Shown one piece after another: positions 19,880 to 27,701 of a stretch of 64,000 nucleotides of DNA. Origin of the DNA: Georgenia_A wangjunii (GTDB lineage Bacteria; Actinomycetota; Actinomycetes; Actinomycetales; Actinomycetaceae); NCBI RefSeq assembly GCF_036421915.1, contig NZ_JAZGOM010000007.1; one strand, 5' to 3'. The notes under the pieces were generated by a model. The model saw only the letters and a program-made list of their open reading frames with translations. It was not told the DNA's origin and did no database searches. The position numbers were made by a program, and so were the translations under genes. Position 1 is the first letter of the stretch. The number at the start of each line of letters is the position of its first letter.

Positions 19880-20353
19880 TCACAGCGCGCGACCGACGCC
19901 GGACGACTCCCCGATCGACGTCGGCATCTGCGGTGAACGGACCTGCGTGCCCACGGTTCCTGTGCCGCGCCGCGAACCCGCCCGGATCAACGCGGCGGCG
20001 GCTAAGAGATTGAGGACGACGGCGGATGCCACGCCGCGGGAACGGGCTCGCCGGCCCCAGGTCACGGGCTCGATGGCCGTACCGAGGCACACGCAGACGC
20101 CCAGGGCGACGAGGACGCGGTCCGCGGCACCGTCGGGCCGGTCGCGCACGGTGTGCGCGATCGCGAGAGCGACCATGGGCCAGGGCGCGGACAAGCCCGC
20201 GCCCCAACCCGCCGCGACCTGCCGCGCGATCGAGCCCGGAGCGTGGACGAGCAGTGGTTCGCCCGGCACGTCCTCCCGCGCCGAGACGACGGCGCCCCAC
20301 GCCGTCGTCGCGGCGAAGAAGGTCACCGGCCACACGTCGGAACGAGGTCGCAT
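19880..20353 (-). CDS. Small hypothetical membrane protein
   Basis: 157 aa, no family recognised. Three to four hydrophobic stretches are visible (VTFFAATTAWGAVV, PWPMVALAIAHTV, VLVALGVCVCLGTAIEPV, VASAVVLNLLAAAALI), followed by a polar tail. The ATG at 20353 gives a protein beginning MRPRSDVWPV. The gene ends 10 nt before the FAD oxidoreductase, so the two are probably co-transcribed. It could be a membrane partner of that enzyme, but only context suggests this. Confidence 0.6.
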   Translation of the reverse strand: MRPRSDVWPVTFFAATTAWGAVVSAREDVPGEPLLVHAPGSIARQVAAGWGAGLSAPWPMVALAIAHTVRDRPDGAADRVLVALGVCVCLGTAIEPVTWGRRARSRGVASAVVLNLLAAAALIRAGSRRGTGTVGTQVRSPQMPTSIGESSGVGRAL

Positions 20354-20523
20354 GGGGTCTCCGTCGAGTCGGTCGTCCTCGTGACCAGCGTCCTCCGTTC
20401 CCCGCACGACAGGCAAGCCCCGGCCCGAGTTCCCGGATCCTGCCGACGCCGGCGCCGGCGCCGCCGGCAGGCGCGTCCCGCGCCACCTGACCGGCCGCGC
20501 AGTGTCACGACAGCTCGCCAAGA

Positions 20524-21366
20524 TCAGGGGCGCAGCCCGGGCCGCTCCGTGCGGCCGCGCTCCACCACCTCGGCGAGCTCGGCGAGCCGGTGCGCCCGGG
20601 CGGACTCCGCCATGGTGAACGGCCGACCGGGCCGGGCGAAGGCGTGCGCCCCGTCCCAGGTGGCTGGCACCTTGAGGATGGTGGCGCCCGCGGTGAGGTA
20701 GGACGCCGGCGCCCCGGGCGATCCGCTGACGGGCTCGGCGTCGAGCAGCTCGGCGAGCGCGTCCGGCAGCACGTGCGGGTCGGACGCCACCTGGACCGCG
20801 AGGTCGAGCGCCTTCGTCTGCCCGTCCATGAGGGACAGCGGCGTGGTGGGCCAGATCTGGGGGTCCTCGCCGTCGGCGTCGTGAACCGCCTCGGCGAGGG
20901 CACGCGGCGTGACGTCGCCCGGGGTGGCCACGATGAACTCGTCGACGGGGCCGCCGGGCGCGGGGTGCACGTGGACGGCGAGGATGTTCCCGCCGAGCAG
21001 CGCGAGCTCCTGGGTGATCGCACCGAGCGCCCCGGGGCGGTCCTCCACCCGCGTGCGGATGCGCCACAGCGCCTCCGCGCCGGCGTACCGGCTGCGGGTC
21101 TTCAGCACCGGGCCGTGCAGCCAGCGGCGCAGCATCCGCATGACCGAGGGCTCGGCGACCCAGATCGCCAGCGCGGTAGCCGTGACGGTCAGCGTGAGGA
21201 CCTTCAGCGGCAGGGACAGGTCGCTGCGGAGGACCAGCGCGTGGACGAGCAGCTCGAGCGGCAGCATCGCGAGCACGGTGGCCGCCGTCATCCGGGCCTT
21301 GCGGGGCTCGGGCATCCGGCCGCACACCTCGCACGTGAGGTCGGCAGGAGAGACGTGGGTGCTCAT
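20524..21366 (-). CDS. ACT-domain protein with N-terminal Cys pair and membrane segments
   Basis: 280 aa. The N-terminus contains a CEVC zinc-knuckle-like pair, then two hydrophobic segments (about residues 28-66). An ACT domain begins WRIRTRVEDRPGALGAITQELALLGGNILAVHVH, the classic small-molecule-binding ACT pattern. A region ending in an acetyltransferase-like or regulatory fold follows. ACT domains usually sense amino acids; a membrane-tethered one is less common. ATG 21366 is chosen as the first residue before the CEVC motif. The divergent MOSC gene lies 130 nt upstream. Function unknown. Confidence 0.75.
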   Translation of the reverse strand: MSTHVSPADLTCEVCGRMPEPRKARMTAATVLAMLPLELLVHALVLRSDLSLPLKVLTLTVTATALAIWVAEPSVMRMLRRWLHGPVLKTRSRYAGAEALWRIRTRVEDRPGALGAITQELALLGGNILAVHVHPAPGGPVDEFIVATPGDVTPRALAEAVHDADGEDPQIWPTTPLSLMDGQTKALDLAVQVASDPHVLPDALAELLDAEPVSGSPGAPASYLTAGATILKVPATWDGAHAFARPGRPFTMAESARAHRLAELAEVVERGRTERPGLRP

Positions 21367-21496
21367 GAGGCCAGCATGGGGACGCGCTGTTTCCCCGCCG
21401 TTGCGCCGCAGTGACGATCGTGGTGCGCGGCACGTGGAGCGCTCGATCGCCGTCGTGTCGGGCGACCAGGCGACGGGTGGGTGGAACGATAGGGCC

Positions 21497-22036
21497 GTGG
21501 AAGGAACCGTCGTCGCCGTGCACCGCAGCCCGGCGCACAACTTCAGCAAGGAGCCCGTTGACGCCATCCGGATCGTCGAGGGCGTCGGCATCGAGGGGGA
21601 CGCGCACGCCGGTGCGACGGTCAAGCACCGGTCGCGCGCGCGGCGCACCGCCGAGGCGCCGAACCTGCGGCAGGTGCACCTCATCCACGAGGAGCTCTTC
21701 GACCTCCTCCGCAGCCTCGGCCACGAGGTCGCGCCCGGGCAGCTCGGCGAGAACATCACGACGCGCGGGATCGACCTCCTGTCGCTCCCGCAGGGGACGC
21801 GGCTGACCATCGGTGACGCGGAGGTGACGGTGACCGGCCTGCGCAACCCCTGCTGGCAGATCGACGACTTCCAGCCGGGGCTCCTCAAGAAGGTGGTGCG
21901 CAAGAACGCCGAGGGGGCCGTCGAGCGGCTCACCGGCGTCATGGCGACCGCGACCGGCAGCGGCACCGTGACCGCGGGCGACTGGGTGAGCGTCGACCTG
22001 CCGGCGCCGCCCCACGTCCCGCTCGTGCCCGTCTGA
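21497..22036 (+). CDS. MOSC domain protein
   Basis: 179 aa from GTG 21497. MOSC domains bind sulphurated molybdenum cofactor or use a conserved cysteine for sulphur transfer. Seen here are GIEGDAHAG, the LGENITTRGIDLLSLPQGTRL core and a conserved cysteine in GLRNPCWQI. The stand-alone short form resembles YiiM-type proteins that detoxify N-hydroxylated bases or other N-oxides, but that link is only by family. Divergent from the ACT-domain gene. A strong terminator follows. Confidence 0.9.
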   Translation: MEGTVVAVHRSPAHNFSKEPVDAIRIVEGVGIEGDAHAGATVKHRSRARRTAEAPNLRQVHLIHEELFDLLRSLGHEVAPGQLGENITTRGIDLLSLPQGTRLTIGDAEVTVTGLRNPCWQIDDFQPGLLKKVVRKNAEGAVERLTGVMATATGSGTVTAGDWVSVDLPAPPHVPLVPV

Positions 22037-22053
22037 CCGCGCCCAGTCGACAG

Positions 22054-22090
22054 AAGGCCCCGCCAGGCGTTGATCGCGCGGCGGGGCCTT
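22054..22090. terminator. Bidirectional terminator
   Basis: A perfect 11-bp stem (22054-22064 with 22080-22090), with an A-rich left flank and T-rich right end, lies between the convergent MOSC and xylanase genes. Confidence 0.8.
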
Positions 22091-22114
22091 CCGTTCACTC
22101 ACCTGGAGCCGTAC

Positions 22115-25100
22115 CTACTCGGCGATCGCCTTCCGGCGGGCGGCGAGGGCCGTCCCGCCGCCGAGGAGGACGAGCGCGGCGAGCAGGAGCGCCAGCCCCT
22201 CGACACCGGTCACCGGCAGCCCGCCGCCACCCGGCGTCGGACCACCCGCACCCGGACCCGTCGGGCCGGTCGGGCCGCCCGGCGTCGTCGGGCTCGGTCC
22301 ACCGGTCGGGGTCTCCGTCGGGATGTCCGTCGGTGTCTCGGTCGGAGTCTCCGTCGGGGTCTCCGTCGGCGTCTCGGTCGGGGTCTCCGTCGGCGTCTCG
22401 GTGGGCACCTCGGTCGGCATGCCGACGAGCTGGGCCACGCCCCACCGCGTGGTGCTCTGGTAGCCGGCCCCGGTCGGGTCGGCCCAGTTGCGGATGGACG
22501 TGCGCGTCGCGACGCCGTCGACGAGCCCGGCGTCGTTGACCTGGAAGTCAACGCCGTGGAACGTGCCTAGGCCGCCCTCCTCGAGGAGGCTCACGGCCGC
22601 CTCCACGCGGTAGCCGGTCTCGGTCAGGGTGGTCGCGCTCTCGAGGCGGCCCTCCTGGAAGGCGACGTCACCGGTGCCGAACGACGTCACGTTGTCGACG
22701 TTGATCCGGATCTGCGTGTCGTCGTAGCGGTACGGGCCGTTCTTGTAGTTGCCCGCGTCGAGGTAGATCTCCACCGAGTCCTGCGCCCACGGGTCGCTGT
22801 GGGCGGTGTTGATCTCCGGGTCGGTCACGTCCATGAGGACGTAGAGGGTGTTGTCCCGCCACAGCGTGCGGACCTCGGCCGTGGCACCGCTCGTGCCCTC
22901 GACCTGCTTGTCCGTCGTCACGACCGTCGTCGTGGCCCACGTCTCGTCGACCTCGCCGTCGATGACCGGCGCGGCAGCGGTCTCGTGGACCTCGACGTAG
23001 GACAGCGGCTCGACGAGGGTCAGCTGCGCGAACGTCCCGGGCGTGCTCCACCCGACCGTCGCGTCGCCGTCGAGCACGCGCAGGTCGAAGGCGAGCGTGT
23101 CGCCCTCAGCCCCGCCGTCGAGGGGGAGGTGCACGACGGCGAGCCATCCGCCGTCGACCTCCTCGACGACGCCGTCGACGTCACCGGTGCCGTCCCGGTT
23201 GAACGTGACGACCTCCTCGCCGTAGGCGAGCTCGATGGCGTCGCCGGGGTCCGCGACCGCGACGAGCGCGGTGAGGTGGTCGGGCGCCCAGCGGAGCTGG
23301 AACGTCGCCAGCTCGTCGAGCGCGTCGTCCTCGACGACGTGCCGCGGGAGCTGGTCCCACTCGACGGCGTCGAAGGCGTCGTCGTCGAGCGCGACGTTCC
23401 CGGCGAAGACGAACGCGGCGCGCTGGCGCGCGGGCAGGTCGCCGTCGACGGCCCCGTAGTAGGCCGGCTTGGCCTGGAGGTTGCCGTCGAAGAGCAGCGG
23501 CGCGCCGTTGCTGTTGCGCCAGCTGCGCGTGTCGATGAGCCCCCACACCGTGACGGCGTAGAGGTCGTCGGCGTGCGCCCGGAAGACCCGGAACGCGTCG
23601 CGGTAGTAGTAGCCCTGCTCGACGAGGCTCGCCGCGGTGACCGGGGTGCCGGTCGTGACGTCGAGCTCGGTGACGACCTGCGTCAGGCCCATGCCCTGGA
23701 AGCGGACGATCGCGTCCTCGAGCGCCTGCACCGGCATGGCGAGGCTGACGTGGAACTGGTGACCGACGCCGTCGATCGGGACGCCGCGCTCGACGAGCCG
23801 CTCGACGAGCGCGTGGTACCGGTCCTGCTTGCCGGCCTGCTCGGTGTTGTAGTCGTTGATGAACAGGGTGACGGGACGGTCGGCGGCCGGGTCCGCGTAG
23901 ACGTCGTTGAACGCCTCGTCCGCGTAGGTGAATGCGAGGTCGATGAACTCCTCGCCGAGGATCCGGTACCACTCGCTGCGCCGGAGCCCGTCGGAGAACT
24001 CCCCGCTGTCCGAGACGACCTCGTTGACGACGTCCCAGGCGACGAGCGGGTTCTCCGCGCTGCCGAACAGGCCGTAGTCGTCGCTGAGGGTCTCGGCGAT
24101 GCTGAAGATGTGCGTGCGCATCCGGTCGCGGAGCACCTGCTGGTCGGCCTCGCTCGTCGTCAGCGGCGCACCGGCGGCGTCGGTGAAGAACCAGGCCGGG
24201 GTCTGGCTGTGCCACACGAGGACGTGGCCGTAGACGCGCAGGCCCTCCTCCTGGGCGAAGTCCATGATGGCGGTGGCCTCGGGGTGAGTGCGGAACGTCG
24301 TCCCGTCGTACCAGGCCTCCGGCTTCATGTGGTTCTCCGGCGTCAGCTGGTCGAAGTGCCGGGTGGTGAGCTCGGCGGAGGCGCCGATGGTCTCGCGCTG
24401 GTCGATGGCCACGCCGACGGGGAAGTCGACGGTGTCCTTGATCGGCGTGAGGTCCTCGACCTGCGACGGCGCCTGCGTGCTGATGCGGACGTCGTCGACG
24501 AGGAAGTCGCCGGCGCCGCCGGTGTTGTAGCTCGTCTCGAAGTAGACCCGCGCGGAGTCCGCGGCGGGCATGGTGTACGTCGCCGTCACCTCGGTCCAGC
24601 CGGTCGACGTGACGCCGGGGACCTGGGCGACGGTGTCGAACGCGTCGGCGCCGTCGGCGGTGCGCTGGAGGCTGAGCCAGATGTCGTCCGTCTCCTCGCC
24701 CGCGGCCATCTTGACCCAGGCGGAGATCTCGTAGGTCACGCCGGTCTCGACGAGCCCCGTGAGGTCGAAGCCGATGCCGTCGCCCTGGGACGTGCGGTCG
24801 CTGACGAGGGCGGCCTGGGCCCCGCCGTGCGCCTCCGCCGTCGTGACGGCGACCGTGGGCTCGCCCTCGGCGTCGCCGCGCGGGGTCCAGCCCTGCAGCC
24901 CGTCCTCGAAGTCGAACTCGAGGTCGAGCGGCGCGACGGCGTCAGTGAGGCCGCCGGTGGGCAGCGTGAACGTCCAACCGGCGGCGAGGCGCTCGCCGAT
25001 GACGGTACGGACGGCGGCGACGCTGTTCGTGCGGTCGCCCCCGCCGTCGTGGACGAGCACGACCGCGCCCGGGGTGACGGCCTCGCGCAGGTTCGCGGTC

Positions 25101-26194
25101 AGCGTCGCCTCGGACAGGTCGTTCCCGTCCCAGTCGAAGATGAGGTTGCCCAGCCCGAGCGGCTGCATCCCGAGCGCGACGGCGACCTCGGGCGTGACGC
25201 CCCAGCTGCCGTTGGGCGCGCGGAAGTAGGGGACCGGGTAGTCGGGGTCGCCGAGCGCCGCGCGGATGATCGCGAGGTTCTCCTTGAGGTCCGCCTCGAC
25301 CGCGTCGTGCGAGGCGGCGCCGAGGTCGGCGTAGCTCGTCGTGTGGTTGCACAGGGTGTGGCCCTCGGCGACCATCCGGCGGAGGAGCTCTGCCCCGCCG
25401 TCGGCCTCGATGTTCTCGCCGATGACGCAGAACGTCGCCGTGAGGTCGTTCTCCCCGAGGAAGTCGAGGAGCGCGTCCGTCTCGCCCGGGTTCGGGCCGT
25501 CGTCGAACGTCAGTGCCGCGACGTCGCCCGTGCCGCGCGCGGTGGAGACCTGCGCCTCGACGGGGTTCGTCGCCCCGCCCGGGACGAACAGCGGGTCGGG
25601 GGTGGGCTCCCAGTCGTCGCCGCCGCCGTCGGCGGGCGCGGCGGTGATGACGAGGTCGTCGAGAAGGTAGGTGTAGGCGCCGACCGGCAGGTCGGCGGTG
25701 CCGATGTAGACCTGGCCGTCGGCGGGCGCGGTCAGCGTCCCCGTCACGGTCGTCCACGCACCGGCGTCCATCGTCGTGCTGCCGATCCACGTGTAGTCCG
25801 GCTTCATGACGAACCGGATGCCGGCCGGGCCGGTCGTGCCGTCGGCGAGGCGGGCGCGCATGGAGAAGGTGTACTCGCGTCCCTCCTCCAGGGCGCCCGC
25901 CGGGGTCTGGATGCCGACGTAGTCGGCGTCGCGGTTCGCGATCTGCAGGGCCCTGGTGCCGTCGACGTCGACGACGGAGACCTCCGGGCTCCCGCTGAGG
26001 ATCCACGGCTCCCACGAGCCGTCCTCGAAGTCATTGCTCACGACGACCTCCGGGTCGCCGACGGCGGCCGGCGCGGGTGAGACGTCGTCGGTCTGGGCGG
26101 TCGACGACGGGGCGGCGCCCACCACCGGGCCGCCGGCGAGGCCGAGTGCCAGTAGTGAGGTGCCGAGAAGTGTCCATGCTCTGCGCTGTCTCAA
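22115..26194 (-). CDS. Wall-anchored CE4 deacetylase-GH10 xylanase
   Basis: 1359 aa, secreted and sortase-anchored. In order: signal peptide (1-33); a CenC/CBM4_9-like binding module (about 48-185); NodB/CE4 deacetylase (about 220-415) with TFDDGPNPGETD (D231-D232), the H279/H284 pair and RAPNG; a second CBM4_9-like module (about 425-575); GH10 endo-xylanase (about 583-915) with acid/base E725 in DVVNEV and nucleophile E843 in VTELDV; CBM9-like modules (to about 1255); a TETP-repeat linker; LPVTG (1326-1330), a hydrophobic helix and RRK tail. It would deacetylate and cleave xylan at the cell surface. The start is TTG 26194 with AAAGGAG 5 nt upstream. Transcription starts from an operator-overlapped promoter. 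Confidence 0.95.
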   Translation of the reverse strand: MRQRRAWTLLGTSLLALGLAGGPVVGAAPSSTAQTDDVSPAPAAVGDPEVVVSNDFEDGSWEPWILSGSPEVSVVDVDGTRALQIANRDADYVGIQTPAGALEEGREYTFSMRARLADGTTGPAGIRFVMKPDYTWIGSTTMDAGAWTTVTGTLTAPADGQVYIGTADLPVGAYTYLLDDLVITAAPADGGGDDWEPTPDPLFVPGGATNPVEAQVSTARGTGDVAALTFDDGPNPGETDALLDFLGENDLTATFCVIGENIEADGGAELLRRMVAEGHTLCNHTTSYADLGAASHDAVEADLKENLAIIRAALGDPDYPVPYFRAPNGSWGVTPEVAVALGMQPLGLGNLIFDWDGNDLSEATLTANLREAVTPGAVVLVHDGGGDRTNSVAAVRTVIGERLAAGWTFTLPTGGLTDAVAPLDLEFDFEDGLQGWTPRGDAEGEPTVAVTTAEAHGGAQAALVSDRTSQGDGIGFDLTGLVETGVTYEISAWVKMAAGEETDDIWLSLQRTADGADAFDTVAQVPGVTSTGWTEVTATYTMPAADSARVYFETSYNTGGAGDFLVDDVRISTQAPSQVEDLTPIKDTVDFPVGVAIDQRETIGASAELTTRHFDQLTPENHMKPEAWYDGTTFRTHPEATAIMDFAQEEGLRVYGHVLVWHSQTPAWFFTDAAGAPLTTSEADQQVLRDRMRTHIFSIAETLSDDYGLFGSAENPLVAWDVVNEVVSDSGEFSDGLRRSEWYRILGEEFIDLAFTYADEAFNDVYADPAADRPVTLFINDYNTEQAGKQDRYHALVERLVERGVPIDGVGHQFHVSLAMPVQALEDAIVRFQGMGLTQVVTELDVTTGTPVTAASLVEQGYYYRDAFRVFRAHADDLYAVTVWGLIDTRSWRNSNGAPLLFDGNLQAKPAYYGAVDGDLPARQRAAFVFAGNVALDDDAFDAVEWDQLPRHVVEDDALDELATFQLRWAPDHLTALVAVADPGDAIELAYGEEVVTFNRDGTGDVDGVVEEVDGGWLAVVHLPLDGGAEGDTLAFDLRVLDGDATVGWSTPGTFAQLTLVEPLSYVEVHETAAAPVIDGEVDETWATTTVVTTDKQVEGTSGATAEVRTLWRDNTLYVLMDVTDPEINTAHSDPWAQDSVEIYLDAGNYKNGPYRYDDTQIRINVDNVTSFGTGDVAFQEGRLESATTLTETGYRVEAAVSLLEEGGLGTFHGVDFQVNDAGLVDGVATRTSIRNWADPTGAGYQSTTRWGVAQLVGMPTEVPTETPTETPTETPTETPTETPTETPTDIPTETPTGGPSPTTPGGPTGPTGPGAGGPTPGGGGLPVTGVEGLALLLAALVLLGGGTALAARRKAIAE

Positions 26195-26233
26195 CGTCGC
26201 TCCTTTGCGATGTGGCTAGGCCAGGAGATCGGA

Positions 26234-26262
26234 ACGCTACGCGCCGTCGGGCAGCGTGGCAA
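26234..26262 (-). promoter_or_regulatory. Promoter of the wall-anchored xylanase gene
   Basis: On the minus strand TTGCCA (26262-26257), a 17-nt spacer and TAGCGT (26239-26234) form a good -35/-10 pair, 39 nt before the TTG start. The first two bases of the -35 are the last two bases of the palindromic operator. Confidence 0.7.
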
Positions 26263-26280
26263 CCGTTATCGATAACGGTT
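26261..26280. promoter_or_regulatory. LacI-type operator 1 (xylanase/xylA intergenic)
   Basis: AACCGTTATCGATAACGGTT is a perfect 20-bp palindrome with a central CG, typical of LacI/GalR-family sites. It touches the -35 of the xylanase promoter and lies about 120 bp upstream of the xylA promoter. A one-base variant precedes the importer operon next to the LacI regulator gene. Confidence 0.85.
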
Positions 26281-26402
26281 TCGATCGCCATGGGTGAGCC
26301 ACGGCCGGCGAGGTGATGGCACAAGCCGGGTCGACGGGACGCCGCGCCGGACCCAGGATGGGTTCTGGGTCACGCGCGCGACACCCCGATCGGGTGCAGG
26401 GC

Positions 26403-26431
26403 TTGACCCCGCGCCCCGCTCCGCATAAGTT
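26403..26431 (+). promoter_or_regulatory. Promoter of xylA
   Basis: TTGACC (26403-26408), a 17-nt spacer and TAAGTT (26426-26431) match sigma-70-type consensus well. A GAGGAGA ribosome site lies just before ATG 26464. Confidence 0.65.
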
Positions 26432-26463
26432 CGACCGTACAACAATCTCGACGAGGAGACACG

Positions 26464-27651
26464 ATGGACCTCACACCCACCCCGCAGGACAAGTTCTCGT
26501 TCGGCCTCTGGACGGTCGGCTGGGAGGCGCGCGACCAGTTCGGCGGCGCGTCCCGCCCGGCCATCGACCCGGCCGACTCCGTCCGTAAGCTCGCCGAGCT
26601 CGGCACCGCCTACGTGACCTTCCACGACAACGACGTCATCCCCTTCGGCTCCGACGCCGCGACGCGCGAGCAGATCCTGCGCAACTTCAAGGCCGCGCTC
26701 GACGAGACCGGCGTCAAGGTCGAGATGGTCACGACCGACACCTTCGCCCACCCGATCTTCAAGGACGGCGCGTTCACCTCGAACGACCGCCGGGTGCGCC
26801 GCTTCGGCCTGCGCAAGGTCATCGAGAACGTCGACCTCGCCGCCGAGATGGGCGCCGAGACGTTCGTCATGTGGGGCGGGCGCGAGGGCGCCGAGTACGA
26901 CGCGGCGAAGGACCTCAAGGCCGCGCACGACCGCTACCGCGAGGGCATCGACACCGTCGCCGCCTACATCAAGGACAAGGGCTACGGGCTGAAGATCGCC
27001 ATCGAGCCCAAGCCGAACGAGCCCCGCGGCGACATCCTCCTGCCGACCGTCGGCCACGCGCTCGCCTTCATCGCCGAGCTCGAGCACGGCGACATCGTCG
27101 GCGTGAACCCGGAGACGGGTCACGAGCAGATGGCGGGCCTCAACTACACGTCCGGCATCGCGCAGGCGCTGTGGGCGGAGAAGCTCTTCCACATCGACCT
27201 CAACGGCCAGCGGTCCATCAAGTACGACCAGGACCTCGTCTTCGGCCACGGCGACCTCTTCTCGGCGTTCGCCACCGTCGACCTCGTCGAGAACGGCTTC
27301 CCCAGCGGCGGCCCCACGTACGACGGCCCGCGCCACTTCGACTACAAGCCCTCCCGCACCGAGGACCTCGACGGCGTGTGGGAGTCCGCGCGCGCCAACA
27401 TGCGGTCCTACCTCGCGCTCCGCGAGCGGGCCCGCGCCTTCCGCGCGGACCCGGAGGTCCAGGAGGCGCTCGAGGCGTCCGGCGTGCTCGAGCTCGCGCA
27501 GCCGACGATCGGCGAGGGCGAGACCCTGGCCGACCTGCTCGCCGACCGCTCGGCGTACGAGGACCTCGACGTCGACGCCGTCGCCGCGCACGGGTTCGGG
27601 TTCGTCCGCCTCAACCAGCTGGCGCTCGAGCACGCGCTCGGGGCCCGCTGA
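26464..27651 (+). CDS. xylA: Xylose isomerase (class I)
   Basis: 395 aa. Converts D-xylose to D-xylulose in the cytoplasm. Numbering matches the well-studied Streptomyces enzymes: W16, catalytic H54 and D57 in TFHDND, W137 in FVMWGG, and metal or substrate residues E181 and K183 in IEPKPNEPR. The lower metal-site block LFHIDLNGQ and the Q-D-L-V-F-G-H-G-D segment are intact. Length is that of the short actinobacterial class. It leads a xylA-xylB-transporter run and has its own promoter 30 nt upstream. The nearest xylan operator is about 120 bp above that promoter, so regulation by the LacI protein is possible but not certain. Confidence 0.97.
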   Translation: MDLTPTPQDKFSFGLWTVGWEARDQFGGASRPAIDPADSVRKLAELGTAYVTFHDNDVIPFGSDAATREQILRNFKAALDETGVKVEMVTTDTFAHPIFKDGAFTSNDRRVRRFGLRKVIENVDLAAEMGAETFVMWGGREGAEYDAAKDLKAAHDRYREGIDTVAAYIKDKGYGLKIAIEPKPNEPRGDILLPTVGHALAFIAELEHGDIVGVNPETGHEQMAGLNYTSGIAQALWAEKLFHIDLNGQRSIKYDQDLVFGHGDLFSAFATVDLVENGFPSGGPTYDGPRHFDYKPSRTEDLDGVWESARANMRSYLALRERARAFRADPEVQEALEASGVLELAQPTIGEGETLADLLADRSAYEDLDVDAVAAHGFGFVRLNQLALEHALGAR

Positions 27652-27665
27652 CCTATCGGAACTGA

Positions 27666-27685
27666 GCCCGGCGTCACCGCCGGGC
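27666..27685 (+). promoter_or_regulatory. Hairpin between xylA and xylB
   Basis: An 8-bp perfect stem (27666-27673 with 27678-27685) with a TCAC loop ends immediately before the xylB ribosome site. It lacks a T run. It may stabilise the xylA message or lower xylB translation rather than terminate. Confidence 0.45.
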
Positions 27686-27701
27686 AGGAGGAGGAAGAGC
27701 G

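Noticed and set aside
22310..22420. Tandem DNA repeats as a regulatory or satellite element
   Set aside because: They encode the Thr-Glu-Thr-Pro linker of the wall-anchored xylanase.
22799..26080. A 1093-codon open frame on the + strand opposite the xylanase gene
   Set aside because: It is a GC-driven antisense frame rich in Arg, Val, Asp and Glu with no domain. The minus-strand xylanase has full domain support.
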